A stretch of 64,000 nucleotides of DNA from Hevea brasiliensis (taxonomy: Eukaryota > Streptophyta > Magnoliopsida > Malpighiales > Euphorbiaceae), in contig NC_079510.1 in the NCBI RefSeq assembly GCF_030052815.1, forward strand, positions 52,604,725 through 52,668,724. Reading direction: 5' to 3'. Below are positions 1 through 10,267 of this stretch, in pieces; positions within the stretch are counted from its first letter, which is position 1; every line of letters starts with the position of its first letter. Made by a program: the position numbers and the translations under genes. The notes under the pieces were generated by a model. It did no database searches and had not been told where the DNA came from. It was given only the letters and a program-made list of their open reading frames with translations.

Positions 1-201
1 CATTTTTTTTTTTTGACCTTCTGGGTTGTTCTTAGTTTTGCTCTTAGATTGTTTATTTTGTCTTTTTCAAATTTTTTTCACTTAGCATGATACATCCTAG
101 TTTGGGTGTATTGGGGTTGGCCTGGGTTAGTTAGATGTTCCCTTGCTTAGTTTTTCCTAGATTTCCTAATTAATAAAAATTTTGCTTGTAAAAAAGAAAA
201 A
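1..201 (+). mobile_element. L1-type LINE, 3' tail (copy 1)
   Basis: These bases match 31130-31329, the 3' untranslated end and A-rich tail of the LINE described at 28920-31329. The tail at about 190-201 is interrupted by a G. Only the end of the element lies in the window. Because both copies carry it at the same junction, the insertion predates their separation. Confidence 0.8.
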
Positions 202-962
202 GGAGGAGGTTTGTAGGTACAAAAGTGAAGCTAGTGCATTTAGTTTACGCCTTAAAAGTGTCATTCAACAGTCATTACTCATCCCTGAATGTTTATATGA
301 AAATTTAGAAATTTTTTTGCCTAGATTAGGTCCACATGGTAGACTAAGTCTAAATAAGAATTTCCTGAAAATTTATACATACTAATAAACTCAGTCAATG
401 GTGTAGCTTAAAAGGAAGTTCTGCATTAAGAATCTTGAATTTTTTTTCTATGAGAAAATCGAAATGCCAATTATTCATCTTCTTTTTGTGGGGACTCGTT
501 ATAGTCTGGTTCTGTTGAATAATAATATCAAGCACACACACAGAATAAACAAAAGACAATCAAAAAATAAAGAACATAGATTTTATGTGGTTTAGCAATG
601 AGCCTATGTCCGTGGAGCTACTACAATCTTTTACTACGAGAAAAAATTCAGCAATATATCATTTTAGCGTTTCCTATATATATAGCTGGCTGGCATCACT
701 GGTACCCAAAATACAATGATGTCTCTACCCATAATAATAATGCCCTGACTCAAAAAAATACCGTACCCTCCATGCACAGCGTCCCCTCCATTTTGGGCTT
801 TAAGTGTTCAGTAATACTCTTGATATGTGCCACTTTAACTCCATAGGTTCTATATTTTAATCAACCAGAATGTGCAAAGAAACTGTCTAAGGCACAGAGC
901 TAAAACCAGCATGATCTTTTAAGTCATATATGGTCAGGTTTGCAGGTCTACGTTAAATCCAC
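202..962. other. Non-coding spacer with a possible old LTR remnant
   Basis: No gene is visible. The stretch from about 510 to 850 (a run starting TGTTGAATAATAAT, then ATGTGGTTTAGCAATG and CCTATGTCCGTGGAG) resembles a sequence common in plant copia-like LTRs, but no borders or target duplication were found. A short open frame at 598-846 has no recognisable domain. The partner region is 31330-32090. Confidence 0.35.
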
Positions 963-972
963 AATATCTGGT

Positions 973-1525
973 AGGGGTGAACATTCGATTCAAACAGAAC
1001 CGAACCGAATCGAATTAAATTATGAAAATCGAATTACATATTTTATAAACTGAACCGAACCGAAATGGATAAAAAATCAAATCCAATCGAACTGTTCTAT
1101 TTCGATTCGGTTTGGTTCAAACCGATCGATTTTGATTTTTGATTAATTTTTAAATTTAGACTTAATTTTTTTAAGTTATTTGATCTAATTTTGACTTTGG
1201 TTTGAACCTAATAAATATTAATCAATGAAATTAAATAATTTATATATATATAATTAAATATAATTCATAAATTCCTCATAAAAATAAATCAATTCAAAAA
1301 TCGATTTGGTTTGATTTGATTCGATTTGAATATATAAAGTTACTATTCTATTCGATTCGGTTTAATTGATTTTCGAATCTTCAAAATCAAACCAAAGTTA
1401 AATAATCGAAATTTTTATAATATAAAATCGAATGGAACAGATTAAATTTTAAAACCGAACCGATTGAACCGAATTGACTCAGTTCGGTTTGATTTTTCTG
1501 TTCAAACCGAAATCTGCTCACGCCT
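973..1525. mobile_element. CCGAA-rich MITE, Mutator-like by its target duplication (copy 1)
   Basis: The ends AGGGGTGAACA and TGCTCACGCCT are imperfect inverted repeats, and the 10-base AATATCTGGT flanks the element on both sides (963-972 and 1526-1535). A 9-10 base duplication points to Mutator-like mobilisation. The interior is AT-rich with many CGAACCGAA and TTCGGTT runs that pair with each other. It has no coding capacity. The partner is 32101-32645. Confidence 0.75.
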
Positions 1526-1535
1526 AATATCTGGT

Positions 1536-1899
1536 GCAAGTTTATATATCAGCCCAGATGAGTACATATGAATTTCTCTTTTGCATACTAACATGATGCA
1601 TTAATGATTTCAACAATACATCTCGACTCAAAAATGGCCTTTCCCTTCAACGTTCAGCACTTCCTTGATCCAATAGGGTATGGCATTAACCTTTATTTAA
1701 ATGGAATAACTATCTATGTGCTTCATTGTTTGGATTCTTTTCTTATCCATAATGTATACTTCTAATGACTTTGGCAGTCAAAACCATCAAATTTGCATTG
1801 CAGAATTGTTTGAGTTAAGTTAGCATAGACAATTCTCATTTCTCGGGGGTAAATTGCAATTGTGACATCTGATGTGTTATTTTGACCCATTTTTTCTAG
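1536..1899. other. Spacer or intron 1 remnant upstream of pseudogene A
   Basis: I could not find a convincing SABATH exon 1 here. The only open stretch, near 1635, does not look like the usual SABATH N-terminus. The sequence ends with a pyrimidine run and CTAG, which serves as the splice acceptor of the exon 2 remnant at 1900. Confidence 0.4.
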
Positions 1900-2229
1900 A
1901 GACAAATGGTTAGTGTTTTAAAGGGAAAGATTAATGAGGTGATTGCTGCGAAGTTGGAATTCAGCTATCTTCCCATTCCTTTGAATAAATTTCATCTCGC
2001 AAATTTGGGATGTTCAGTTAGACCAAACACCTTTTTTTTAAGTCTAAGATTTACCAAAAGCTATCAAAAAATAATATCAGCTGCAGTGCTTTGCATATCA
2101 AATTCTAGAATTCTAAGTTTTCTTTAGTGATCAGGCAATGAATGACTTCAACACTCTGTTTACCTCTCTCCCACAAGAAAGGCAGTATTTCACAGCAGGG
2201 TTGTCGGGTTCTTTCTATGAAAGGGTTCA

Positions 2230-3804
2230 TGTTACACTCATTTCATATAGGCATTTTAGGGTAGTTTTGCATCCATTTTGTCCTTATATTTTAGTATATT
2301 TTATGTTTTTAGCTTTATTTTAGCTTATTTGTTAACTTTAGATTCTTTATATTTGATTTTTGTAATTTTGTTATTTTTGATAGGATTTTGTGGCAAATCG
2401 AAGACCAATGAGTGCATTAGGAAGTGATTTGAAGAAATTTGGAGTTCTTTAAGCACAGAGGAAAGTTGAAGAAATCAAGCCTTGAAAGAGCAAACCAGCC
2501 GAAATTTGCTTGAGACCTTGCTTAAGGTCATGCTCAGGGTAAAGCGGCAATGCTTAAGGTGCAACACAAGTCAAGCATGAGCAGAAAAGTCCATTTTACT
2601 ATAAGTCTGCCGAGATTTATCAAGGTCCGCAACCTTAAGGCATACAGCGACCAGAGGCTAAATTTGCTAAGAAGTCGCTTAGGTTAAGCCGAACCCTAAG
2701 CAGAATGCCCAGAACGTGAATAGTGCTGCTGACTTGGATAATTTTACACCTCATTTCCTATCCACTCCTTAGCTGTTATTTACTTTTAGGGCAGCTTTTT
2801 GGGACCATATAAATTCATCATTTCATTATTTTTGCCACAAGAGGAAGAGAGGAGAAACAAAAAAAGGAAAGAAAATTATATAGAAAGAGGAAGAGAAGAC
2901 GCCATCCTCTGGAGGAAGAAGAGCTGCACGCAATTGGAGCTCCAGAAACCAGAGACCTTGGTTCTTCCACCTGGGTTTTCCTATTTCAGTCCTTTTATCA
3001 TGTTTTTCTTTATTCTTCCATCTATATTTCTTGTAAATACCATTATGAGTGAGTAATTCCTTTAGATTTCAGAGTTGGGAAATATGTTTTAGATTAATTT
3101 GTGGATTTGGATTGGGTATTTCCTTATTTTACATGAATATGAGTTTTGATTCCTTCCTTGTGTGCTTGATTTACTTGCCTAATGTTGGTACCCATTGGGT
3201 ATTGTGTTAATCTTTGATTGAAGGACCGAAAGGTGAAGGTCATTGATAGTTAATCAAGGATTGGAACTTAAAACCACCTAGATTTAGAAATAAACTAGGA
3301 CTTTAAGAGGAATTAATTATTGGTTACAAAACTTAATGGGTTTTAAAGTAATCAAATACATACGAAAGTAGGTTTGGTTATTTTAGAATACACTTTGATA
3401 TGCTTGAAAAAGATATTAAAGGGATTTAGAATCAATTTCCTTCAAACTCTACTTTTCCCTAAAAATTGGAATGCCCAAGACAAATCCCAATTAATTTATG
3501 CATAAACCCCCAACTCTGGAATCACTTTTACCATAATTAGACTTTCGTTTAAATTACCCATTGTTAATTTTAGTTTAATTGCGAGCTAGAATTAGAATTT
3601 ATTTGTTTGCTCTTTACCCATTTCAATTAGATTAATCAATTTACCTTGCTCATTTACATTTACCATTTATTCATTAATCATTAGCCCAAATAATCGCTTC
3701 ATTCATAGTTTAGTAATCAAACAGCAAATCCTCGTGGGAACGATACTTGATTCATCACTTTATTACTTGAGACGACCCGTATACTTGCGGATAAGTCACC
3801 AACA
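2230..3804 (+). repeat. 5' LTR of element 1
   Basis: This 1575-base direct repeat of 11764-13334 starts TGTTAC and ends ACCAACA. Differences from the 3' LTR concentrate in a patch at about 2600-2960 rich in CAG, CTG and CCG; elsewhere only a few bases differ. The short open frame at 2799-3056 has no known domain. The 3' end shares the motif TCGTGGGAACGATA with the LTR of element 2. Confidence 0.93.
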
Positions 3805-3810
3805 AGTTTT

Positions 3811-3828
3811 TGGCGCCGTTGCCGGGGA
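3811..3828 (+). other. Primer binding site, tRNA-Asp type (element 1)
   Basis: TGGCGCCGTTGCCGGGGA is complementary to the 3' end of plant tRNA-Asp including CCA. It lies 6 bases inside the 5' LTR. Athila-group elements typically use this primer. Confidence 0.9.
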
Positions 3829-3950
3829 ATTGATTTTTGCTTGATATTAAACGATTGTTTGTTTGGTTAATTTGGGCATTTTATTTTATTTTCTTTTTAC
3901 CATTTTACTTTGAGAATTTGTTTATTTTTGTTTTTCAGGTGCTTTATTTT

Positions 3951-5650
3951 ATGAGAAGGACAAAAAGTGAAGAAATCAATCTATTCTTTGACCCGAAATA
4001 GAGAAGACAAAGAAAGGCTTTAAGAGCAGAATCTAAAAGGAGAAAAGCTGAAATTAAAGCTCAACAACAACAAGAAAGAGCATAAGAGCAAGAGCAAGTA
4101 CAAGAAGAAATGGCTGACAACAACAACAACAACCATAACAACCGCTCTGTGAAGGATCATGCCTATCCTAACATTGGAGATTTCATGCCAAGTATCACAA
4201 GACCAAGGGTAGAAGCTAATAATTTTGAATTGAAGCCTGCACTTTGTCAAATGGTACAACAAGCACAATTTGGAGGAAATCCAAGTGAAAGTCCACATGT
4301 GAAGCACGCACACTTTCTTGAGATCAGTGATATGTTGAAGATAAATGGAGTTTCTGATGATGCAATTCGACTCAGATTATTTCCTTTTTCTCTGAAGGAC
4401 CGAGCTAGAGAGTGGTTACATTCTTTGCCACCGGGTTCTATCACAACATGGGATGAACTTTCTCAAGCATTTTTGGCTCAATATTTTCCACCAAGCAAGA
4501 CAGCTAAGCTGAGGAATGAGCTGACTTCTTTTAAACCTAGAGATGATGAGAGCTTGTATGAAGCATGGGAGAGGTACAAGGATTTGCAAAGGAGATGTCC
4601 ACATCATGGGATTCCTAAGTGGATGCTTGTTCAACACTTTTATAATGGAGTTTCACCACTATTAGAGTACAATTGATGCATCTTCTGGAGGTGACCTTAT
4701 GGAGAAATCTGAAGATGAAGCTTTTTCTGCTCTTGATAAAATTGCTTATAACAACTACCAATGGAGTTGTGAGAGGAATGAGATCAAGAAACCAGCTGGT
4801 ATGTTTGAGCTTGACGCCATGAATATGATCAATGCTAAGTTTGATGCTTTGACAAAGAAGATGGACAAGTTAAGTATGAAAGTAGATTCTTCAGCCGGAG
4901 GTTCTGGTAATACACTAGAAATTGGAGCTGCAAATGTCAATTGTGCAGCAGATTTTTCTGCACTTAATCAAGATTTTTCAAGTGAGCAAGTGGATTATGT
5001 GGGGAACTACAATCAAAGACCAGGTGGTAACCCATTTTCTGCAACTTATGATCCAGCATGGAGAAACCACCCAAATTTCTCTTGGGGAGGTAAACAAGGG
5101 CAAAATCGAATTTTCAAGAACCTTACGGATATCAACAAAATCGAACTTTCAGAGAATAGAGGCCTCCTCTGGAATTTCTAAACCTCAAAATGTACTGCTC
5201 CACCTCTACCACAACAAGCACAACTAGACAAGACAACTAGATTGGAATCTATGATTGAGACTCTACTAGTAAGTCATCAAAGTCAACAAGAAATGATTTC
5301 TCAATTAGCATCTTAAGTGGATCAAATAGAAACACATAATAAGATGTTAGAGAATCAAATAGCTCAACAAGCTAGCTCTTCAAATAGTAAAGCTTTTGGG
5401 AAGCTTCCTAATCAACCTGAGAATCAAAGGGAGCAGTGAAATGCGGTTACTTTAAGAAGTGGAAAGGTAATGGGGGAAGAACAAAAAATTGAATTAAAGT
5501 TGACATAAAAGAAAGATGAGTGTGAGAGTGAATCCACTTCAACTAAAGCTAAAGCTAGTAAGGAAGCAAATGAAGAGAAAGAAGCTAAAAAGGAAATAGA
5601 AGAGAAATATGTGCCTCCTACACTGTATAAGCCACCATTACCCTTTCCTC
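3951..5650 (+). pseudogene. Degenerate gag of element 1
   Basis: The frame starts at ATG 3951 with MRRTKSEEIN, matching the gag start of element 2 (MRRARSSSD), and meets stops near 4000 and 4083. A clean open stretch at 4110-4676 contains the retrotransposon gag core: LRLFPFSLKDRAREWL, then WDELSQAFLAQYFPPSKT, then ESLYEAWERYKDLQRRCPHH. A frameshift near 4674 moves the frame to 4699-5181 (MEKSEDEAFSALDKIA, MNMINAKFDALTKKMDKLS). Further broken pieces follow, including the gag-protease linker motif AVTLRSGK near 5450. Gag packages element RNA into cytoplasmic particles. The frame cannot be translated as one protein as assembled, though some breaks may be sequencing errors. Confidence 0.85.
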
Positions 5651-5703
5651 AGAGGTTTCAGAAAGCAAAATTAGATAAGTAGTTTAGGAAATTCTTTGAA
5701 GTT

Positions 5704-6636
5704 TTGAAGAAGTTGTATATCAGCATTCCATTCATAGATGTCATATCTCAAATGCCTTCTTATGCTAAGTTTTTGAGGGAGATTTTATCAAATAAAAGAA
5801 GGTTGGAAGATTATGAAACTGTTGCACTTACTGAGAAGTGCAGTGCTTTATTGCAGAACAAGCTCCCACCTAAGCTGAAAGATCCTGGAAGTTTTTCCAT
5901 ACCATGTCACATTGGAGAAACAAGTATTGAGAGAGCATTATGTGACTTGGGGGCTAGTGTTAGCTTGATGCCACTTTCCATATGTGAGAAGTTAAAGATT
6001 GGAGATCTAAAGCCCACAACTATTTCTTTGCAAAGAATGAGATCTATAAAGTATCTAGTTGGGATTTTAGAGAATGTACCATTAAAAGTTGGGAAGTTTT
6101 TCATTCCAGTGGATTTTATTGTACTAGAGATGGAGGAGGATGTAAGAACGCCCATCATACTTGGAAGGCCATTTTTAGCCACTGCAGGAGCTAATATAGA
6201 TGTAAAGAATGGGAAATTGAAGTTGACAGTGGGGGAGGAGGAAATAGAGTTTAATTTATTCCAAAATTCCAAGGAACCAGCTGTGTTGAATTCTTGTTAT
6301 AGGGTAGATGTTATAGAGCATGATGCTGAAACTGAAGTTACTAAACTAGAGGAAAATCAAGCTATTCCAATGCAATGCAATCAGCATAAAGTGCAAAAGA
6401 AAAAGTCAGCTTCACCATCTCGTTTGATTAACAATGAAGCTTCAAAAGTTAAGCTCAAGCCTCCATCAAAATCACTCAAAAGAGGAGATTCATCTAAAGT
6501 TTGTAAGAATATTCCTCAAGATATAGTTGGGATTCTGAACAAAGCAACAGGTATTTTCACATATAATGGGAAAAATTTGAAGTATAAATTGACAGGGGAG
6601 GTAATATTTTCCAATTCCAACCACCATCAGCTTTGA
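5704..6636 (+). CDS. Retroviral-type aspartic protease region of element 1
   Basis: An open stretch of 310 codons continues the gag-protease polyprotein; the ATG at 5704 is only the first Met after a stop, not a likely true start. Residues about 1-60 (FIDVISQMPSYAKFLREIL) belong to the conserved gag-protease linker. The pepsin-like retroviral protease follows at about 65-190, with active-site motif DLGASVS near residue 82 and the flap/C-terminal signature IILGRPFLATAGANIDV. The tail is Lys/Ser-rich and low complexity. In an autonomous element reverse transcriptase would follow; here the frame simply stops, followed after 36 bases by a stem-loop. The protease would cleave the element's own polyprotein. 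Confidence 0.85.
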   Translation: MKKLYISIPFIDVISQMPSYAKFLREILSNKRRLEDYETVALTEKCSALLQNKLPPKLKDPGSFSIPCHIGETSIERALCDLGASVSLMPLSICEKLKIGDLKPTTISLQRMRSIKYLVGILENVPLKVGKFFIPVDFIVLEMEEDVRTPIILGRPFLATAGANIDVKNGKLKLTVGEEEIEFNLFQNSKEPAVLNSCYRVDVIEHDAETEVTKLEENQAIPMQCNQHKVQKKKSASPSRLINNEASKVKLKPPSKSLKRGDSSKVCKNIPQDIVGILNKATGIFTYNGKNLKYKLTGEVIFSNSNHHQL

Positions 6637-6672
6637 AAAGAAGGTCAAGCTTAAGACCTTAAACAAGCGCTT

Positions 6673-6690
6673 CTTGGGAGGCAACCCAAG
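6673..6690 (+). other. Stem-loop just after the protease stop (element 1)
   Basis: CTTGGG and CCCAAG form a perfect 6-base stem around the loop AGGCAA, 36 bases after the protease stop. Element 2 carries the same structure at the equivalent place with a 7-base stem (38598-38615, reverse strand). Confidence 0.65.
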
Positions 6691-7767
6691 CGTATCCTTT
6701 TATAGTTCATTAATTTTCCATTTCATTTCACTTTCAATTTTCACTCTCATTAATCTCAAAAGTGACATTTGTTTATCTTTTGTAGGTAATTCATAAAGAT
6801 TGGGCAAGTTTACACTTGTTGCAAAAACAAAGAATTAAAGGGAAGCAAGTATAAGCAACATTCTGCACTTTATGCAGTACCTGTGAATAGTAACACCTTT
6901 AAACTTGTGCTAAATTGCTCAAACTGCAGTCTACTTGATAGCATATGTTTGATTTTGTGTTTTGTGTAAATTCTGTGAAATGCAACTTGAATGAGGATCA
7001 ATTTTGATATTTAGGACTGATGAGAGCTTTATTGAAGTGCAAAAATAATGTTTGTTAAGTTTCACCTTTTAGTGTATATATAATTTTGTAGTCTGATAGG
7101 AATTTGCATGCTTTTGTTGGAATTGCTGCTAATTTCTGCAATCTGCAGATTTTTGCTACTGTTCATGCTACTGTTCATGCTGCTAAAAAGGTCAATTTCT
7201 ACATTTTTTCTGCAATTCTTGGTTGATTGGAACTTGTCTGAAATGCTGCTGAAAATATGCTTTTGGTGTAAGTTTAGGAAGGAGACCATTTCATTTAAAT
7301 GTGCAAAAATGATAATCACAATTGGTGCCTAAAATGGACAATGATTGCAAAAGCTAAATGAACATGTGCTATGCTTAGTAAGTTATGAGAGAGATAAACT
7401 GAAATCCCTAAATTTTATGGTGTTTGTGTGTATTTGGTAACTGCTAAGGGTTACAATGGCATTCCATAACTTTTGGACTGATTTTGGTAAGCAAAACCAC
7501 AATTTTGCCCAGAACCTGCCGAAACTTGCTGATGACATTGCTTGTCAAGCAAAGTCTTAAGCAACTTCTGCTGAACCTTATGCCTAACCCTAAGCATGAC
7601 CCAAATTACCACATGTCTACCCCACATTTTAAAAGGCCCAGCATTTCCGCCAATTTTCCAAAAACCTCGCCAACACTCCCGATAAACCTCGTCGACTTCC
7701 TTCCTCACGCCATTTTTTCCGGCAAAATTTTTACAGGAAGCCGAAAGGTTTCATCCTTTTCGTTAAA
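6691..7767. other. Non-coding spacer inside element 1
   Basis: This stretch holds no domain I recognise. Short open frames at 7108-7332 and 7484-7771 are unsupported. Near 7530-7610 there is a cluster of AAGC, CTTAAGC and GCATGA motifs echoing the variable patch of the LTR. Confidence 0.6.
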
Positions 7768-9573
7768 ATGACAAGAACCAAAATGTGGTCCTCTCACAAA
7801 CCTAAACTCAGAGGACTTCGACATTCTGTCAAATCTAAAATGGGCACTCCATCCTCATTACCCACAAACCCTAACCCCAGCCCCAGTCCGCCATTACCTC
7901 AGTCCCCACCGCCACAAACGCCGCCATTACCACAATCACCACCACCTCAGTCACCGCCCCCGCCTCCAAGCCAAATACCACCTCTCATCCCGCCGACTCC
8001 CCTCTCGCCGCAATCCGAGCCGCCAAATGAAACACCAATTACAGACACCCATTCCCCAGAACCAACGCCTGACCCTGTTCCTACCCAAACAAAAACAAAA
8101 GGGAAAACAAAAAGGGCCGCTGGTAGACTCAAAGAAACCCCTGTCGGAAAAAGGAAACGAGTACCCTCTGTCCCTTTCGACTTAAACTCTCCACCTCAGT
8201 CCTCTGAACCAGTTAGCAAAAGGACGTGTCCTCTTCGCAAACCCAGCACCAGGCGTGCAAACACGATAACCAGTCTCCCTTACATTCTCCAGCACCTGCG
8301 TCATCTGCGGATACTATAGAGGAGGTAATTTCTCCATTGCCTTGGGCTTTTAAGGATATGGATATGAAAAAGGCCTATGAGAAATTACTTTCTAAAACCA
8401 TTTTGGCAAACAAGTATATGGATGAGCAGATTTTGAAAGAATTAGGTATTTATAATTCTGTCTTTGCCTATTTGGATGTTGTTAGCTGGACTGATTTTGC
8501 TAAAATTAGGGAACCAGTATACAAGGATCTAACCCTCGAATTTTTGAGTTCCCTAAAGTTGAGTTTCAAACCAACAGTGCCTGAACATAGAGATATGATT
8601 TATTTTCGATGTCTTTGGAATTGTGAGGAGTTAGATATAGGTGCTTTGAATGCCATTTTTGGTTTTCGTGATTCGGTATAAAAACATTGAGTGGCGACAA
8701 GCTTATGACCCTGTTCAATTCTGGAAAGATATTGCACCATTTGGAGGTTATTATAGACAGAGGACTGCAAAAGCCTCTAGGATAGTTGACCATGTATTGA
8801 AATACCTCCATAGATTCATTACTTACACTGTTTTAGGAAGGGGACACGATATGATATTGTGGGTCTTTGAGGATTTGTTTCTATTGTGGTGCATGAAGGA
8901 GAGAAAACAAGTAAGTCTGACCCATTTCATAGCTACTCATTGGCACCAAATTGTCACCAATCATACTAAAGTTAGTATTGTTTTTGGGGGTATATAATCG
9001 CCATAGCAAAATCATTTAGCTTTGATGCTAGTCTATATAAATTCTTTGCCGGTTTTGGGAATCATACATAAAGACCATGTTGCTGCATATGGATGTTTGT
9101 GAGAAAATAGGCCATACATATACTCATTACAGCTGACACCACGATACCCGACTCTTGAACACCCCACCACTTTTGCAACTACTGAACCACAACCAACCTC
9201 TACCCCACACTTCTCAGCAGACATATTATCCATCTTAAAATCCTTGGAATCCAGGATAACAAATTTCACTGTCCAACCATCTGCTCCCTCACCTGATACC
9301 ACAGAAATTCTTGCTTCCTTGAAAAACTTAGAAATCAAAATTGAAGCCATGGGTCAAGAGCAAGTTAACCAAAAGAAGAAGCTAGAAAAGAAACTTAAAA
9401 AGAGATTTTTATCTCTTAAAAAGAAACAGAAGCAACATCAACTTCAAATGCTGGAGCTTTACAACAAATTGGCCCAATCCTACAACAATTTATATCATTG
9501 GGGCCAAGCCATGTTTCAAGAAATGAAAGACTTAACAGAAAACTTGAAACCTTACAAGCTTGGATCACAATGA
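7768..9573 (+). pseudogene. Second ORF region of element 1, Athila ORF1-like, with frameshifts
   Basis: The region reads in three overlapping pieces that join across frameshifts near 8225 and 8670 and an interrupted stretch near 9000-9240. The N-terminal part (7768-8225) is a proline-rich segment of roughly 150 residues, with repeated PQSPPP units followed by basic patches such as GKRKR. The middle (8300-8690) carries ILANKYMDEQILKELGIYN, then WTDFAKIREPVYKDLTLEFL. The next part (8690-9060) carries HRFITYTVLGRG, THFIATHWHQI and a FGG motif. The tail (9244-9573) is a Lys-rich coiled-coil-like segment. The middle resembles the plant retrotransposon ORF1 C-terminal family known from Athila; I recognise this by motif style only. 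Its molecular role is unknown. It occupies the place where pol is missing, and element 2 has no counterpart. Confidence 0.6.
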
Positions 9574-10231
9574 ACCTCTGCGGAACACAGGCGGACCACG
9601 ATGCAAAGAACAAAGGCTTGATAACAGAACTTGATCAGTAGCAGCAGTTTTAATTTTTGTTTTTTTTTAGTTTATTTTGTAATCTGTTTATTTTAGCTTT
9701 CAAACTTTGGTCATGGTTGTAATATTTTGGTACTTAGTTTTTATTATTATCTCTGCACTTCTTTCCTTTAGTTTACTTTATTTTATTTTATCTTCTGATA
9801 TAGACATAAATACTCTGTGATTACATTTTATTTCTTTTCACTATTTCATTTTCTTGACCATTATTTTAGCACTTTATCTTTTCTTCAATCCTAATTTTGT
9901 TGACATTAACGAGTTGCATAATTTTCTCTGAGCCACACCTGTTCCACATCAGTTGGAGGTAACAGCTTACCCTTACACCATTTAAGCTTATGGTATGTTG
10001 CCAATGCTTATGCTTTCGCTTTACCCTATGCAACAGGTTAAGCAACTTCTTAAGCAATGTAAATTCATACATTTGGGATACTTTTTCACATTTTTCTCTC
10101 TAAAGCTTCATTGTTAATATCCTTTTGAGCTAATTCTGGAATAATTGAGCTTACATTGATTTAATCCCCAATTGTATAAATTTCAATAATTTGGCAATTC
10201 TCATAATTTTACCCATCTTTCCATTCATTTT
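9574..10231. other. Non-coding AT-rich stretch of element 1
   Basis: No domain is visible. Around 9985-10060 there is a cluster of TAAGC, GCTTATG and TTAAGCAA motifs similar to those in the LTR and near 7550. Confidence 0.6.
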
Positions 10232-10267
10232 AAACATTGAGGACAATGTTTCATTTGAGTTTGGGGG
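10232..10267 (+). promoter_or_regulatory. Internal hairpin plus polypurine-like tract (element 1)
   Basis: AAACATTG and CAATGTTT form an 8-base stem around the loop AGGA (10232-10251), followed within 5 bases by TGAGTTTGGGGG. This is the same arrangement as the true polypurine tract next to the 3' LTR. It could act as a second plus-strand priming site, which is inference. Confidence 0.6.

Noticed and set aside
598..846. 82-codon open frame, repeated exactly at 31726-31974
   Set aside because: Exact conservation reflects the duplication, not selection. It has no domain, sits in an LTR-like remnant and lacks gene context.
1635..1720. Possible SABATH exon 1 for pseudogene A beginning MAFPFNVQHF
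   Set aside because: It does not contain the usual GGDGxxSYxxNSxxQ pattern or a good donor site, so similarity could not be supported.
2799..3056. 85-codon open frame in the LTR of element 1, repeated at 12331-12582
   Set aside because: It lies within LTRs, is low complexity (Glu/Arg/Lys), and its end differs between the two LTRs by a frame change.
3811..3828. tRNA-Asp-like sequence as a tRNA gene
   Set aside because: Only 18 bases complementary to a tRNA 3' end are present, at the position of a retrotransposon primer site.
7768..8225. Proline-rich open frame as an extensin or cell-wall protein gene
   Set aside because: There is no signal peptide or SPPPP-Tyr pattern, and it continues across a frameshift into a retrotransposon ORF1-like region inside the LTRs.
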